DNA of 64,000 nt from CAZOBJ01 sp964577825 (GTDB lineage: Bacteria > Planctomycetota > SZUA-567 > JAFGNG01), in contig CAZOBJ010000002.1 of the NCBI GenBank assembly GCA_964577825.1, positions 1 through 64,000 on the forward strand, in the 5' to 3' direction. A model generated the notes under the pieces. It had not been told where the DNA came from. It saw nothing but the letters and a program-made list of their open reading frames with translations, and did no database searches. Below are positions 9,904-18,090 of the stretch, piece by piece (the stretch's first letter is position 1; each line of letters begins with the position of its first letter). The position numbers were made by a program, and so were the translations under genes.

Positions 9904-10929
9904 ATGGACAAGCCCTGGCGCGTGACCGTGGTCGGCGACGGCGGATGGGGCTCGGCGGTGGCCAAGCTCCTGGTCGAGCGCGGACACGCGGTGCGCATGT
10001 GGGGGCACGACCCCGCGTACCTGGACGAGCTCGCGCGCACGCGCGAGAACCGCAAGTTCCTGCCCGGCATCGAGTTGCCCGAGGCCCTGGCGTTCGAGGC
10101 CGACCTGGGCCGCGCGGTGGAGGACGCCGGCCTCGTGGTCGTGGCCGTGCCAACGCGCTACCTCCGCGCGAGCCTGGAGCGCGCGCCCGCGGGGGCGCTC
10201 CAGCGCGCACAGGCGCAGGCGGGCACGCGCGTCCTCTCGCTCGTCAAGGGCCTGGAGCCCGAGACGCGCGCCCGTCCGAGCGAGGTCATCGCCGAGGTCT
10301 GGCAGGTCCAGGACGTGGCGATCCTCTCCGGCCCCTCGCACGCGGAGGAGGTCGCGCGCAACCTGCCCTGCACCGTGACCCTGGCCGCGCGCGACCCCGC
10401 GGAGGCCCGGGCCCTACAGGCCGTGTTCATGGGCCCGCGGTTGCGGGTCTACACGTCCACGGACGTGAAGGGCGTGGAGCTGGGGGGCGCGCTCAAGAAC
10501 GTGATCGCCGTGGCCGTGGGCGTCTGCGAGGGGCTGGCGCTGGGCGACAACGCGCGCGCGGCGCTCATGACCCGGGGGCTTGCCGAGCTCGCGCGCCTGG
10601 GCACCGCGCTCGGGGGCCGGCCCGAGACCTTCAGCGGGCTCTCGGGCATGGGCGACCTCATCACCACGTGCGTGTCCGGGTACGGACGCAACCGCGGCGT
10701 GGGCCTGGCGCTCGCGAGAGGCGAGAGCCTGCAAAACATCCTCGCCCGGTCCGAGCAGGTGCCGGAGGGCGTGTTCGCGTGCGCGGCCGCGCGGGCGCTC
10801 GCGCGCGAGCACGGGGTGGACGCGCCCATCACCGAGGCCCTGTACGAGATCCTGCACCAGGGCAAGCGGCCCCGCGAGGCGGTCGACGAGCTCATGACCC
10901 GCGCGCCCAAGCCCGAACGCGCGGGTTGA
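9904..10929 (+). CDS. gpsA: NAD(P)-dependent glycerol-3-phosphate dehydrogenase
   Basis: Reduces dihydroxyacetone phosphate to sn-glycerol 3-phosphate for ordinary bacterial phospholipids. The Rossmann motif is GDGGWGSAVA (11-20), followed by VVAVPTRYLR, LSLVKGLEPET, ILSGPSHAEEVA, the catalytic ELGGALKNVIAVAVG region, FSGLSGMGDLITTC and a C-terminal MTRAPKPE end. 341 residues is a normal length. It follows rluB by 25 bases and is preceded by GAGAG. Note that the window also encodes the stereochemically opposite enzyme, glycerol-1-phosphate dehydrogenase, at 34571. Confidence 0.97.
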   Translation: MDKPWRVTVVGDGGWGSAVAKLLVERGHAVRMWGHDPAYLDELARTRENRKFLPGIELPEALAFEADLGRAVEDAGLVVVAVPTRYLRASLERAPAGALQRAQAQAGTRVLSLVKGLEPETRARPSEVIAEVWQVQDVAILSGPSHAEEVARNLPCTVTLAARDPAEARALQAVFMGPRLRVYTSTDVKGVELGGALKNVIAVAVGVCEGLALGDNARAALMTRGLAELARLGTALGGRPETFSGLSGMGDLITTCVSGYGRNRGVGLALARGESLQNILARSEQVPEGVFACAAARALAREHGVDAPITEALYEILHQGKRPREAVDELMTRAPKPERAG

Positions 10930-10953
10930 CCGGCCTCGCCGACGCGCTAGAAT
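10926..10953 (+). promoter_or_regulatory. Promoter for the AICAR transformylase gene
   Basis: TTGACC (10926-10931), a 16-base spacer and TAGAAT (10948-10953). It overlaps the gpsA stop codon and lies 77 bases before the ATG at 11031. Both hexamers match the consensus at five of six positions. Confidence 0.5.
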
Positions 10954-11030
10954 CGTCGTGCGCTACGGCGCGCCCGCGCCGCGCGTTCCGACCGAACGCG
11001 GACCAGGACAGAAGACGAAGGGGGCCCCGC

Positions 11031-12323
11031 ATGGCGAACCTCAAGGCGATGTACAAGACCGTGATGGCCGACCACTTCCCGGAGACCATGACGGTCACCT
11101 TCGGGGACCAGACGCTCGTGTACCGCAAGCGCACCTGGAAGCTCGCCGACGAGAAGACCGGCGAGACCGTGGACAAGGGCCTGCGCTACGGCGAGAACCC
11201 GGGCCAGGAGGCCGCGCTCTACGAGCTCGTCAACGGCAACCTGGCGCTCGGGGACTGCCGGTTCATCGAGCCGGGCAAGGGGCTCGTGTCCGCGCTCGCC
11301 GAGGAGAACCTGGTCCAGTTCGGCAAGCACCCGGGCAAGACGAACCTCACGGACATCGACAACGCGCTCAATATCCTGCGCTACCTGGACGAGCGCCCCG
11401 CGTGCGCGATCATGAAGCACAACAACCCCTGCGGCGTGGCCTACGGCCCGGACGCGGCCGAGGCCTACGAGCGCGCCAACCGCGCCGACCGGCTGGCCGC
11501 GTTCGGCGGCGCCGCGGTCCTGAACGTCCCCGTGACCCGGGCGGCCGCGCAGGCCATGGCCCAGAACTACCTGGAGGTCGTGGCCGCGCCCGCCTACGAG
11601 CAGGGCAGCGTCGAGGCCTTGCGCGCGCGCAAGAACCTGCGCATTGTGGAGATGCCGCGCATCGACCGGGTGCGCGCGTACGCGTCCGAGCGGTTCGTGG
11701 ACGTGAAAAGCCTGATCGACGGGGGGCTGCTCGTGCAGCAGTCCCCGGACAACCGCATCCGCACCACGGCGGACCTGAAGCCCGCCCGGGCAAAGGCCAA
11801 GGGCCGGACCGTGCAGAGCAACCGCGCGCCCACCGAGGCCGAGCTCGCCGACCTCCTGTTCGGCTGGTCCGTGGAGCAGGGCGTGAGCTCGAACAGCGTG
11901 CTGTTCGTCAAGGACGGGGCGACCCTGGCCATCGGCACGGGCGAGCAGGACCGCGTGGGCGTGACCGAGATCGCGGTGTTCAAGGGCTACAAGAAGTACG
12001 CCGACCGCCTGGCCTTCGACCGGCACGGGTGCCTGTTCTTCGAGGTGGAGCTGCGCGAACAGGCCGGCGACCTGCCCAAAGGCACGGCGGACGCCCTCCA
12101 GGACGAGGTGCGCGCCGCGCGCGGCGGGTTGGCCGGGTCCGCGGCCGTGAGCGACGCCTTTTTCCCCAAGCGCGACGCGGTGGACGCGATCATCGCCCAG
12201 GGCGCCACGGCGATTGTGCAGCCCGGCGGCTCTCTGGCCGACGCGGAGGTCATCACCGTGTGCAACGAGGCCACGCCGCCCGTGGCCATGGTGTTCACGG
12301 GCCAGCGGGCGTTCAAGCACTGA
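11031..12323 (+). CDS. purH: Stand-alone AICAR transformylase (PurH C-terminal domain only)
   Basis: Formylates AICAR with 10-formyl-tetrahydrofolate, the penultimate step of purine synthesis. The catalytic Lys-His pair is K129-H130 in MKHNNPCGVA. Other family blocks are LRYGENPGQEAALYE, AFGGAAVLN, VKSNSVLF-like SSNSVLFVKDGATLAIGTGEQ, and the closing SDAFFPKRDAVDAII and MVFTGQRAFKH. At 430 residues it lacks the roughly 190-residue N-terminal IMP cyclohydrolase (MGS-like) domain of ordinary bifunctional PurH. The upstream DNA is gpsA, so the absence is not due to a missed start. IMP cyclohydrolase must be supplied by another gene. The thiamine gene follows after 49 bases. Confidence 0.93.
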   Translation: MANLKAMYKTVMADHFPETMTVTFGDQTLVYRKRTWKLADEKTGETVDKGLRYGENPGQEAALYELVNGNLALGDCRFIEPGKGLVSALAEENLVQFGKHPGKTNLTDIDNALNILRYLDERPACAIMKHNNPCGVAYGPDAAEAYERANRADRLAAFGGAAVLNVPVTRAAAQAMAQNYLEVVAAPAYEQGSVEALRARKNLRIVEMPRIDRVRAYASERFVDVKSLIDGGLLVQQSPDNRIRTTADLKPARAKAKGRTVQSNRAPTEAELADLLFGWSVEQGVSSNSVLFVKDGATLAIGTGEQDRVGVTEIAVFKGYKKYADRLAFDRHGCLFFEVELREQAGDLPKGTADALQDEVRAARGGLAGSAAVSDAFFPKRDAVDAIIAQGATAIVQPGGSLADAEVITVCNEATPPVAMVFTGQRAFKH

Positions 12324-12372
12324 GGCGGGTGGAGGCACCGCCCGCATCCGCCACCGGAAGGCGACGCTTCGC

Positions 12373-13437
12373 ATGACCGATCCCGCGATCCTGCGCATCC
12401 TGGACGCGAACGCCAACCGCGCCCGCGAGGGGCTGCGGGTGGTGGAGGAGTACGCCCGGTTCGTGCTCGAAAGCCCGGCGCTGGCCGCGCGAAGCAAGGG
12501 CCTGCGCCACGAGTTCGCCGACGCGCTCGCGTATCTGACCGCGGCCCTGCCCGGGGGCGCGTGCGACCTGGAGGCCGCGCGCGACACGCCCGGCGACGTG
12601 GGCACGGACCTGTCCACGCCCGCCGAGGCCGCGCGCCCGAACTCGCTCGCGGTCGCCCGCGCGGGCATGAAGCGGCTCCAGGAGGCCCTGCGCGCGCTCG
12701 AGGAATACGCCAAGCCCGTGTCCGCCGACGCGGGCGCCCGGTTCGAGCGGGTGCGCTACGCGGCCTACGCGCTCGAGCCCGTGCTCTTCGCCGCGCAGGA
12801 CCGGCGCGCGCGGCTGGCGCGCGCGCTTCTCTATGTGCTCGTCACCGAATCGCTGGCCAGCACCGACGCCCGGACCGCAGCGCGCGAGGCGGCCGCGGGC
12901 GGCGCGGACATCATCCAGATGCGCGAGAAGGACCTCGAGGACGGCCCGTTCCTGGACCGGGCCCGGACTCTCGCCGAGGCGGTGCGCGGCGCGGGCGCGC
13001 TCTTGCTTGTCAACGACCGGCCGCACCTCGCCCTCCCGGCGGGCGCGGACGGCGTGCACACCGGACAGGATGACCTGCCGGTGCACCTGTGCCGCAGGCT
13101 CGTGGGTCCGGACCGGATCGTCGGACGCAGCACGCACGCGCCCGCACAGCTCGCCGCGGTCTCCGATCAGGGCGCCGACTACGCGGCCGTGGGCCCGGTG
13201 TACGAGACAGCCACCAAGGCCCATCGCGCGGCCGTGGGCCTGGACTTCGTGCGCCACGCGGCCGAGACCGCGTCCGTCCCGTGGTTCGCCATCGGGTCCG
13301 TCAATCGAGAGACCCTGCCCCGCGTGCTCGACGCGGGCGCGCGGCGCGTGGCCGTGTGCACGGCCATCCTCCGGGCCCCGGACATCGCGGCCGAGGCGGC
13401 CTGGTTCAAGGCGCGCCTCGCCGAACGTTTCGAGTAA
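12373..13437 (+). CDS. thiE: ThiD2-ThiE fusion, thiamine-phosphate synthase
   Basis: Joins hydroxymethylpyrimidine diphosphate and thiazole phosphate to make thiamine phosphate. Residues about 1-150 form the helical ThiD2 domain (LDANANRAREGLRVVEEYAR, GMKRLQEALRALEEYAKPV), reported in this family as the pyrimidine-phosphate kinase module. Residues about 155-354 form the ThiE TIM barrel with MREKDLEDGPF, NDRPHLALPAGADGVHTGQ, GRSTHAP, YAAVGPVYETATK and FAIGSVN. 354 residues. The ATG at 12373 is the first start that gives the complete ThiD2 domain. A possible intrinsic terminator lies 66 bases after the stop. Confidence 0.92.
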   Translation: MTDPAILRILDANANRAREGLRVVEEYARFVLESPALAARSKGLRHEFADALAYLTAALPGGACDLEAARDTPGDVGTDLSTPAEAARPNSLAVARAGMKRLQEALRALEEYAKPVSADAGARFERVRYAAYALEPVLFAAQDRRARLARALLYVLVTESLASTDARTAAREAAAGGADIIQMREKDLEDGPFLDRARTLAEAVRGAGALLLVNDRPHLALPAGADGVHTGQDDLPVHLCRRLVGPDRIVGRSTHAPAQLAAVSDQGADYAAVGPVYETATKAHRAAVGLDFVRHAAETASVPWFAIGSVNRETLPRVLDAGARRVAVCTAILRAPDIAAEAAWFKARLAERFE

Positions 13438-13502
13438 CAGTCCGCAGCGTTTCTCCCGTGCCATAGCCTGCGCGTCGCGCGCGGCAACATCCCTTCCCCT
13501 CA

Positions 13503-13529
13503 CCCCCTCCCGGAGGGAGGGGGTTTCTT
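13503..13529 (+). terminator. Possible intrinsic terminator after the thiamine gene
   Basis: A perfect 9-bp stem (CCCCCTCCC / GGGAGGGGG) with a GGA loop is followed by TTTCTT. The same hairpin recurs at 13754-13774 without a T run, so the element may be a dispersed repeat that happens to end in T residues here. Confidence 0.4.
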
Positions 13530-13601
13530 ACGTAGGCGGCGCGATGGGGCTGTGTGTCTCGCGCGACACGACCCTGCGCATCTCCCTCTCCCTGCGGTTC
13601 C

Positions 13602-13681
13602 CCCTCTCCCCTCGGGAGAGGGCCGGGGTGAGGGACGCTGCTTCTCCCTCTCCCCTCGGGAGAGGGCCGGGGTGAGGGACG
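13602..13681. repeat. Tandem pair of palindromic dispersed repeats
   Basis: Two near-identical copies (about 13602-13636 and 13646-13681) each carry the inverted pair CTCTCCC / GGGAGAG followed by GGCCGGGGTGAGGG. Related hairpins recur at 42690-42712 and 60568-60590, always between genes. Confidence 0.75.
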
Positions 13682-13753
13682 TGGCGCACTCTCGCATTCG
13701 TTCCTCTAGCGAAATACGCCCATCCGACCGCCGCAACCGCTCCCTCCCCCTCA

Positions 13754-13774
13754 CCCCCTCCCGGAGGGAGGGGG
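13754..13774. repeat. Second copy of the 21-base GC-rich hairpin
   Basis: The 9-bp stem and GGA loop are identical to those at 13503-13523, preceded in both cases by CCCTCA-like sequence, but there is no T run here. Confidence 0.7.
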
Positions 13775-13837
13775 CAGCCAAGCGGAGGGCGGGACGCGAA
13801 GAGGCCAGGCCCACCACGCGGACCGGCCCCTTTTCCC

Positions 13838-13866
13838 TTGCAATCGCATCCGAAAGCGGTTGTATA
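13838..13866 (+). promoter_or_regulatory. Putative promoter for parA with almost no leader
   Basis: TTGCAA (13838-13843), a 17-base spacer and TGTATA (13861-13866), or TATATC two bases later. The parA ATG at 13874 is only 5-7 bases beyond the -10, which would place the transcript start at or next to the ATG. Confidence 0.4.
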
Positions 13867-13873
13867 TCCAGGC

Positions 13874-14773
13874 ATGCGCATCACGGCCTTTATGAACCAG
13901 AAGGGCGGCGTCGGCAAGACCACCACGGTCGTGAACCTCGGCGCGGTCCTCGCCGCGGAGCACGGCCGCCGGGTGCTCCTGGTGGACGCGGACCCGCAGG
14001 CGAACCTGTCCGACAGCCTGGGCCTGGACCCGCTGGCCGAGGGGCCGTCCATCTACGACGTGCTGCTGCGCGGCACGCCGCCCGAACAGGTGCTCCGACG
14101 CGCCTTTGACCTGGACGTCATGCCCGCGAACCTGGACCTGGCCGGCGCGGAAATCGAGCTCGCGGCCCTGCCCCGGCGCGAGGAGCGGCTGCGCGAGGCC
14201 CTGCGCCCGCTCGCAGAGCGGTACGCGTACGTGCTCGTGGACTGCCCGCCGAGCCTGGGGCTCTTGACCGTGTGCGCGCTCGTGGCCGCGCACGAGGTGA
14301 TCGTGCCCATGCAGGCCGAGTACCTGGCCCTGCGCGGCCTGGGGCAGTTGAGCCGCACGGTGGAGTTGGTGCGCCGATCCTCGAACCCGGCGCTCACGCT
14401 CGCGGGCATCGTGTTCTGCCAGCACAACCCGCAGACGCGCCTGGCCCAAGAGGTGCGCGACGAGGTGGACGGGCACTTTCCCGGCCTCGTGTACGAGACG
14501 AGCATCCGCCGCAACGTGAAGCTGGCCGAGAGCCCCTCGCACAGCAAGCCCGTGCCCGTGTACGACCCGTATTGCGCGGGAACCGAGGACTACCGCGCCC
14601 TGGCGCGCGAGTTCCTGCGCCGCACGGAGGGCCCGTCCGATCAACCCGAAGAGACGCCACCGCCCCGCGCCGAGGTGACCGCCGAGGCGCGGGCCTTTGT
14701 GGCCGCCTGGCGCAACGGGCCGGGCGTGCCCTTGCTGCGCGGGCCCGTGGCCGCGCCGGAGCTTGGGCCATGA
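13874..14773 (+). CDS. parA: ParA/Soj-family chromosome partitioning ATPase
   Basis: Walker-type ATPase that drives DNA segregation or cargo positioning. The deviant Walker A is KGGVGKTTT with K10 and K15, followed by LVDADPQANLSDSLGL (A'), VLVDCPPSLGLLT (B), and the C-terminal ETSIRRNVKLAESPSHSKPV block typical of Soj-like ParA. 299 residues, with a Pro/Glu-rich tail of about 50 residues after the ATPase fold. No parB or parS-like cluster is visible next to it; instead it starts an operon with pyrK through an ATGA overlap at 14770-14773. An in-frame ATG at 13838 would place the promoter inside the gene, so I prefer 13874. Confidence 0.93.
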   Translation: MRITAFMNQKGGVGKTTTVVNLGAVLAAEHGRRVLLVDADPQANLSDSLGLDPLAEGPSIYDVLLRGTPPEQVLRRAFDLDVMPANLDLAGAEIELAALPRREERLREALRPLAERYAYVLVDCPPSLGLLTVCALVAAHEVIVPMQAEYLALRGLGQLSRTVELVRRSSNPALTLAGIVFCQHNPQTRLAQEVRDEVDGHFPGLVYETSIRRNVKLAESPSHSKPVPVYDPYCAGTEDYRALAREFLRRTEGPSDQPEETPPPRAEVTAEARAFVAAWRNGPGVPLLRGPVAAPELGP

Positions 14774-15588
14774 GCGCGAGCCAAGTCCCCAAGCGCGACG
14801 CGCACGCCGAGGTCCTGGACAACGCCCCCGTGGTGCCCGGCGTGCACCGCATGGTCCTGGCCCTGCCCGGGGCCGCGGGCGCGTTCCGGCCGGGCCAGTT
14901 CTTCCAGGCGCGGGTGTTCCCGGACGGCCTCGACCCCTTGCTGCGCCGGCCCTTTTCCCCGTCCGAACTGGGCGAGGACCGGCTGACCTTTGTGTACCAG
15001 GTGGTCGGCCGCGGCACCCGTGCGCTCGCGGCCCTGCACCGCGGCGACCGGGTGGACGTCCTCTACCCCCTGGGCCGCGGGTACACGCTCCCCGAGAAGG
15101 GCGGGGGGGCCCTGCTCGTGGGCGGGGGGTGCGGGTCGCCGACGCTCGCCGTGCTCGCGCGCGCCTTGCGCAAGGCCGGCTGCTCGGTGCGCGCGGCCCT
15201 GGGCGCGCAGAGCGCGTGTTCCCTGCTAGAGGTGCCTGCGCTGCGCGCGCTCGCCGACCGAGTGGCCCTCGCCACCGACGACACGAGCGCGGGCGAGGCG
15301 CGCACCGCGGTCGACGCGGCCGCGCGAATCCTGGACGCGCTCGATGCCCCGCCCGCGCGCGTGTACGGGTGCGGGCCCGAGCCCATGCTGCGCGCGCTCG
15401 CGGACCTGACCGCGGCCCGCGGCCTGCCGTGCGAGGTGTCGCTGGAGGCGCGCATGGCCTGCGGATTCGGCGCGTGCATGGGGTGCGTGGTGCGGGTGCG
15501 CGACCCCCGGGCCCCGGAGGGCACGGCCTACGAGCGCGTGTGCCAGGACGGCCCCGTGTTCGACGTACAGCGCATCGTGTGGGACTGA
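14770..15588 (+). CDS. pyrK: Dihydroorotate dehydrogenase electron transfer subunit
   Basis: FAD and [2Fe-2S] protein that passes electrons from class 1B dihydroorotate dehydrogenase (PyrD) to NAD+ in pyrimidine synthesis. The 272 residues hold a ferredoxin-reductase-like FAD domain with RPFS (60-63), an NAD-binding domain with LLVGGGCGSPTLAVLARAL and VYGCGPEPML, and a C-terminal cluster C231/C236/C239/C258 in MACGFGACMGCVV. The cysteine pattern fits PyrK rather than a general sulfhydrogenase gamma subunit. Its start overlaps the parA stop. The partner pyrD is not in the window. Confidence 0.92.
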   Translation: MSASQVPKRDAHAEVLDNAPVVPGVHRMVLALPGAAGAFRPGQFFQARVFPDGLDPLLRRPFSPSELGEDRLTFVYQVVGRGTRALAALHRGDRVDVLYPLGRGYTLPEKGGGALLVGGGCGSPTLAVLARALRKAGCSVRAALGAQSACSLLEVPALRALADRVALATDDTSAGEARTAVDAAARILDALDAPPARVYGCGPEPMLRALADLTAARGLPCEVSLEARMACGFGACMGCVVRVRDPRAPEGTAYERVCQDGPVFDVQRIVWD

Positions 15589-15600
15589 CCGGAGACCGAC

Positions 15601-16182
15601 ATGGACAGCCCAGCGGAACTGGACCGGCGCACCCTGGCCGAGGGCCGCCACCTGCGCCTGGAGACCATCACCTGGCGCGCGGCCAACGGCGCCACGCACG
15701 AGTGGGAGACCGCCGACCGCGTGGGCGGCATCCGCGCGGTGCTCGTGATCGCGCGCCTGGTGCCCAGCCAGCGGCTCGTGCTCGTGCGCCAGTACCGCCC
15801 GCCCGCGCGCGCGGCGGTGCTCGAGTTCCCGGCCGGGCTCATCGACCCGGGCGAGACGCCGCAGCAAACCGCGCTGCGCGAGCTGCGCGAGGAGACCGGG
15901 TACGTGGGCACGATCGAGCACATCTCCCCGCCCACGTTCACGAGCCCCGGGCTCTCGAGCGAGTCGGCCTGCCAGGTGCGGGTGATCGTGAACGAAACCG
16001 AGTCGCGCAACTCTGCGCCCAGCCCCGCGCCGGACGGTTGCGAAGCGATCACGGTCGTGACCGTGCCGCTGACCACGGCCGGGCCCTGGCTACAGGCCGC
16101 GTTCGACCGCGGCGAGCAGGTGGACGCCAAGGTGGCCGCGTACCTGCTGGGCCTGGAGACTGCGCGCAGGGGATGGACATGA
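15601..16182 (+). CDS. Nudix hydrolase, ADP-ribose pyrophosphatase type
   Basis: Predicted to hydrolyse ADP-ribose or a related nucleotide sugar. A complete Nudix box spans residues 79-101 (GLIDPGETPQQTALRELREE then TGY). The preceding RLVLVRQYRPPARAAVLEFPAG is typical of ADP-ribose pyrophosphatases. 193 residues. It lies 12 bases after pyrK and overlaps the next start (ATGA at 16179-16182). Its place next to an NAD(P)HX epimerase suggests nucleotide or cofactor housekeeping. Substrate is inferred from the family. Confidence 0.88.
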   Translation: MDSPAELDRRTLAEGRHLRLETITWRAANGATHEWETADRVGGIRAVLVIARLVPSQRLVLVRQYRPPARAAVLEFPAGLIDPGETPQQTALRELREETGYVGTIEHISPPTFTSPGLSSESACQVRVIVNETESRNSAPSPAPDGCEAITVVTVPLTTAGPWLQAAFDRGEQVDAKVAAYLLGLETARRGWT

Positions 16183-17309
16183 CCTCGACCCAGGCCTTCG
16201 AACTCGACGAGGTGGTGCGCGCCGAGCGCATCGGCCGTGCGGCCGTGGACCGGCACCCGCCCGAGCCCGACGCCCCCTGGGCCGTGGTGGCCGGGTGCGA
16301 CGCGGTGGGCGCGGCGGCGCTGGCCGCGGCGCGGCTGGCGCACAACTGCGGCGCGCGCGTGCGGGTGTATCTGGCCAGCCCCACGGCCCAGGGCGACGAC
16401 GCCTACCGGACCATGCTGGAAGTGGCAAGCGCCATGGACCTGCCCGTGGCCGTGTGGTCGGCGGCCGCGGGCGAGAAGCTCGACCCGGCCACGCGCGTGG
16501 TCGTGGGCGGACAGGGCGCGGCCCCAGGATTGGAAAAGAAGCGCGTCCTGAACCTCTCCGCGCTCGACCCGGCTCGCGCCTGGCAGACTCGGCCCGCGGG
16601 CAGCCGGCCCGAGACCTTTTTGCACGAGGTCACGAGCCAGACGCGAGCGCACACCGTGCAGGCCGTGCGCGAGCTCGACCGCACCGCGATCGAAGACTAC
16701 GGCCTGCCCGGGGTATGCCTCATGGAGAACGCAGGCATCGGCGCGTGCGCCGTGGCGCGCGCCATGCTCGGCCCGCACCCGCAGGGCCCCGCGCTCGTGG
16801 TCGCGGGCGCGGGCAACAACGGGGGCGACGGGTTCGTGGTCGCGCGCGGCCTGCTGGAGACGGGGTGCGAGGTGCGCGTGGCCCTGCTCGTGCCGGAGGA
16901 CAAGCTGCGCGGCGACGCCGCGGCGAACTGGGCGGTGCTCACGCGCGCGGGCGTACGGCCCGCGCTTCTGGCGGATGCGTCGGACCGCCTGGCCGACCTG
17001 GCCAGCGGAAGCGCGCTCGTTGTGGACGGAATCCTGGGCACCGGGCTCACGGGCGAGGTGCGCGGCGCGCCCCGCACGGCCATCGAGGCCCTCAACCGTC
17101 TCGACGTGCCCATCCTCGCCCTGGATATCCCCTCGGGCCTACACGCGAACACCGGCGAGGTGCTCGGCGCCGCCGTGCGCGCCGCGCGCACGGTCACCTT
17201 CGCCGCGCTCAAGCAGGGCCTCGCCCTGGGCCGGGGGCCGGCCTGCGCGGGCACCGTGACCCTGGCCGACATCGGCGCGCCGCGCGCGCTCCTGGCGGGG
17301 GCGCGTTGA
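16179..17309 (+). CDS. nnrE: NAD(P)H-hydrate epimerase with an extra N-terminal Rossmann-like region
   Basis: Repairs damaged NADH and NADPH hydrates by epimerisation. Residues about 155-376 form a YjeF_N domain with the substrate-binding NNGGDG (213-218) and VDGILGTGLTGEVRG and LDIPSGLHANTGE. The first 150 residues hold what looks like a second, degenerate copy of the fold (WAVVAGCDAVGAAALAAARL, then GGQGAAPGLEK), without the NNGGDG motif. No NnrD dehydratase domain follows. An ATG at 16173 is also in frame, but AGGGG is correctly spaced for 16179, which overlaps the Nudix stop. 376 residues, compared with roughly 210-230 for the single domain. Confidence 0.85.
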   Translation: MTSTQAFELDEVVRAERIGRAAVDRHPPEPDAPWAVVAGCDAVGAAALAAARLAHNCGARVRVYLASPTAQGDDAYRTMLEVASAMDLPVAVWSAAAGEKLDPATRVVVGGQGAAPGLEKKRVLNLSALDPARAWQTRPAGSRPETFLHEVTSQTRAHTVQAVRELDRTAIEDYGLPGVCLMENAGIGACAVARAMLGPHPQGPALVVAGAGNNGGDGFVVARGLLETGCEVRVALLVPEDKLRGDAAANWAVLTRAGVRPALLADASDRLADLASGSALVVDGILGTGLTGEVRGAPRTAIEALNRLDVPILALDIPSGLHANTGEVLGAAVRAARTVTFAALKQGLALGRGPACAGTVTLADIGAPRALLAGAR

Positions 17310-17311
17310 TC

Positions 17312-18073
17312 ATGGCGCGGCTCGTGGTGCTCGGGTCGGGCACCAGTACGGGCGTGCCCATGCTCGGGTGCGGATGCGCGGTGTGCAGGTCCGCGGACCC
17401 GCGCGACCGGCGCCTGCGGCCGAGCGTCCTGTTCGAGGGGGGCGAGACCCGCGTGGTGGTCGACACCACGCCGGAGTTCCGCATTCAGGGTCTGCGCGCC
17501 GGGCTCGACCACCTCAACGCGGTGTTCCTGACCCACCCGCACGCGGACCACGTGGCCGGGCTCGACGACGTGCGCGCGTTTACCATGCGCACGCGCCGGC
17601 CCGTGTCCGTGTACGCGGACGCGGATACGCTCGAGGCCGTGCGCACCCGGTTCGCGTACATCTTCGGCCCGCCGTACGTCGGGGGGAACCTGCCGCTCCT
17701 GGACCTCTGCGAGCTCGCGGGCCCGGTCACGGTCGGGCCGCTCACGTTTCAGCCCCTGGAGGTCTTTCACGGGCCCATGCCCGTGACCGCGTTTCGCGTG
17801 GGCGGGCTCGCGTATGTGACCGACGTAAACCGCATCCCCGACGCGGCCCGCGCAGAGCTGCGGGGGCTCGATACGCTGATCATGAGCGGCGCGTGCGTGC
17901 GGCCGCACCCCACGCACTTCACCCTGGACGAGGCCCTGGCCGAGATCGAGGACCTGCGCCCCCGGCGCGCGTACCTCACCCACCTCGGCCATCAGGTGAG
18001 CCACGCGCGCACGAGCCGGGGGCTCCCCCCGGGCGTGGCCCTCGCCTACGACGGGCTCTCGATCGAATTCTGA
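17312..18073 (+). CDS. PhnP-type metallo-beta-lactamase-fold phosphodiesterase
   Basis: Metal-dependent hydrolase of the PhnP/RNase Z-like group. The 253-residue protein has LVVLGSGTSTGVPMLGCGC at the start, two Cys in CAVCRS (a Zn site in PhnP-like proteins), the metal-binding THPHADHVAGLDD with H75/H77/D79/H80, and SGACVRPHPTHFTLDEAL plus THLGHQVSH near the end. No phosphonate genes are nearby, so a cyclic-phosphate or general phosphodiester substrate is more likely than C-P lyase work. The ATG is 2 bases after the nnrE stop, the last gene of the parA operon. Confidence 0.88.
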   Translation: MARLVVLGSGTSTGVPMLGCGCAVCRSADPRDRRLRPSVLFEGGETRVVVDTTPEFRIQGLRAGLDHLNAVFLTHPHADHVAGLDDVRAFTMRTRRPVSVYADADTLEAVRTRFAYIFGPPYVGGNLPLLDLCELAGPVTVGPLTFQPLEVFHGPMPVTAFRVGGLAYVTDVNRIPDAARAELRGLDTLIMSGACVRPHPTHFTLDEALAEIEDLRPRRAYLTHLGHQVSHARTSRGLPPGVALAYDGLSIEF

Positions 18074-18090
18074 AATGGGGCGCGCGGCGG

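Larger units (their letters stand above)
13438..13873. other. Intergenic region rich in palindromic repeats, with the parA promoter
   Basis: A 436-base stretch without a credible gene between thiE and parA. It contains two copies of one GC-rich hairpin (13503-13523 and 13754-13774), two near-identical direct copies of another palindromic element (13602-13636 and 13646-13681) and the parA promoter. Frames through it are low-complexity and on both strands. Confidence 0.75.

Noticed and set aside
13754..13774. Second hairpin as a terminator
   Set aside because: There is no T run after the stem and the next gene is parA in the same direction with its own promoter; it is kept only as a repeat.
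16173..16178. Earlier ATG for the NAD(P)HX epimerase
   Set aside because: AGGGG would touch the ATG directly; the ATG at 16179 has a normal spacing and overlaps the previous stop like its neighbours.
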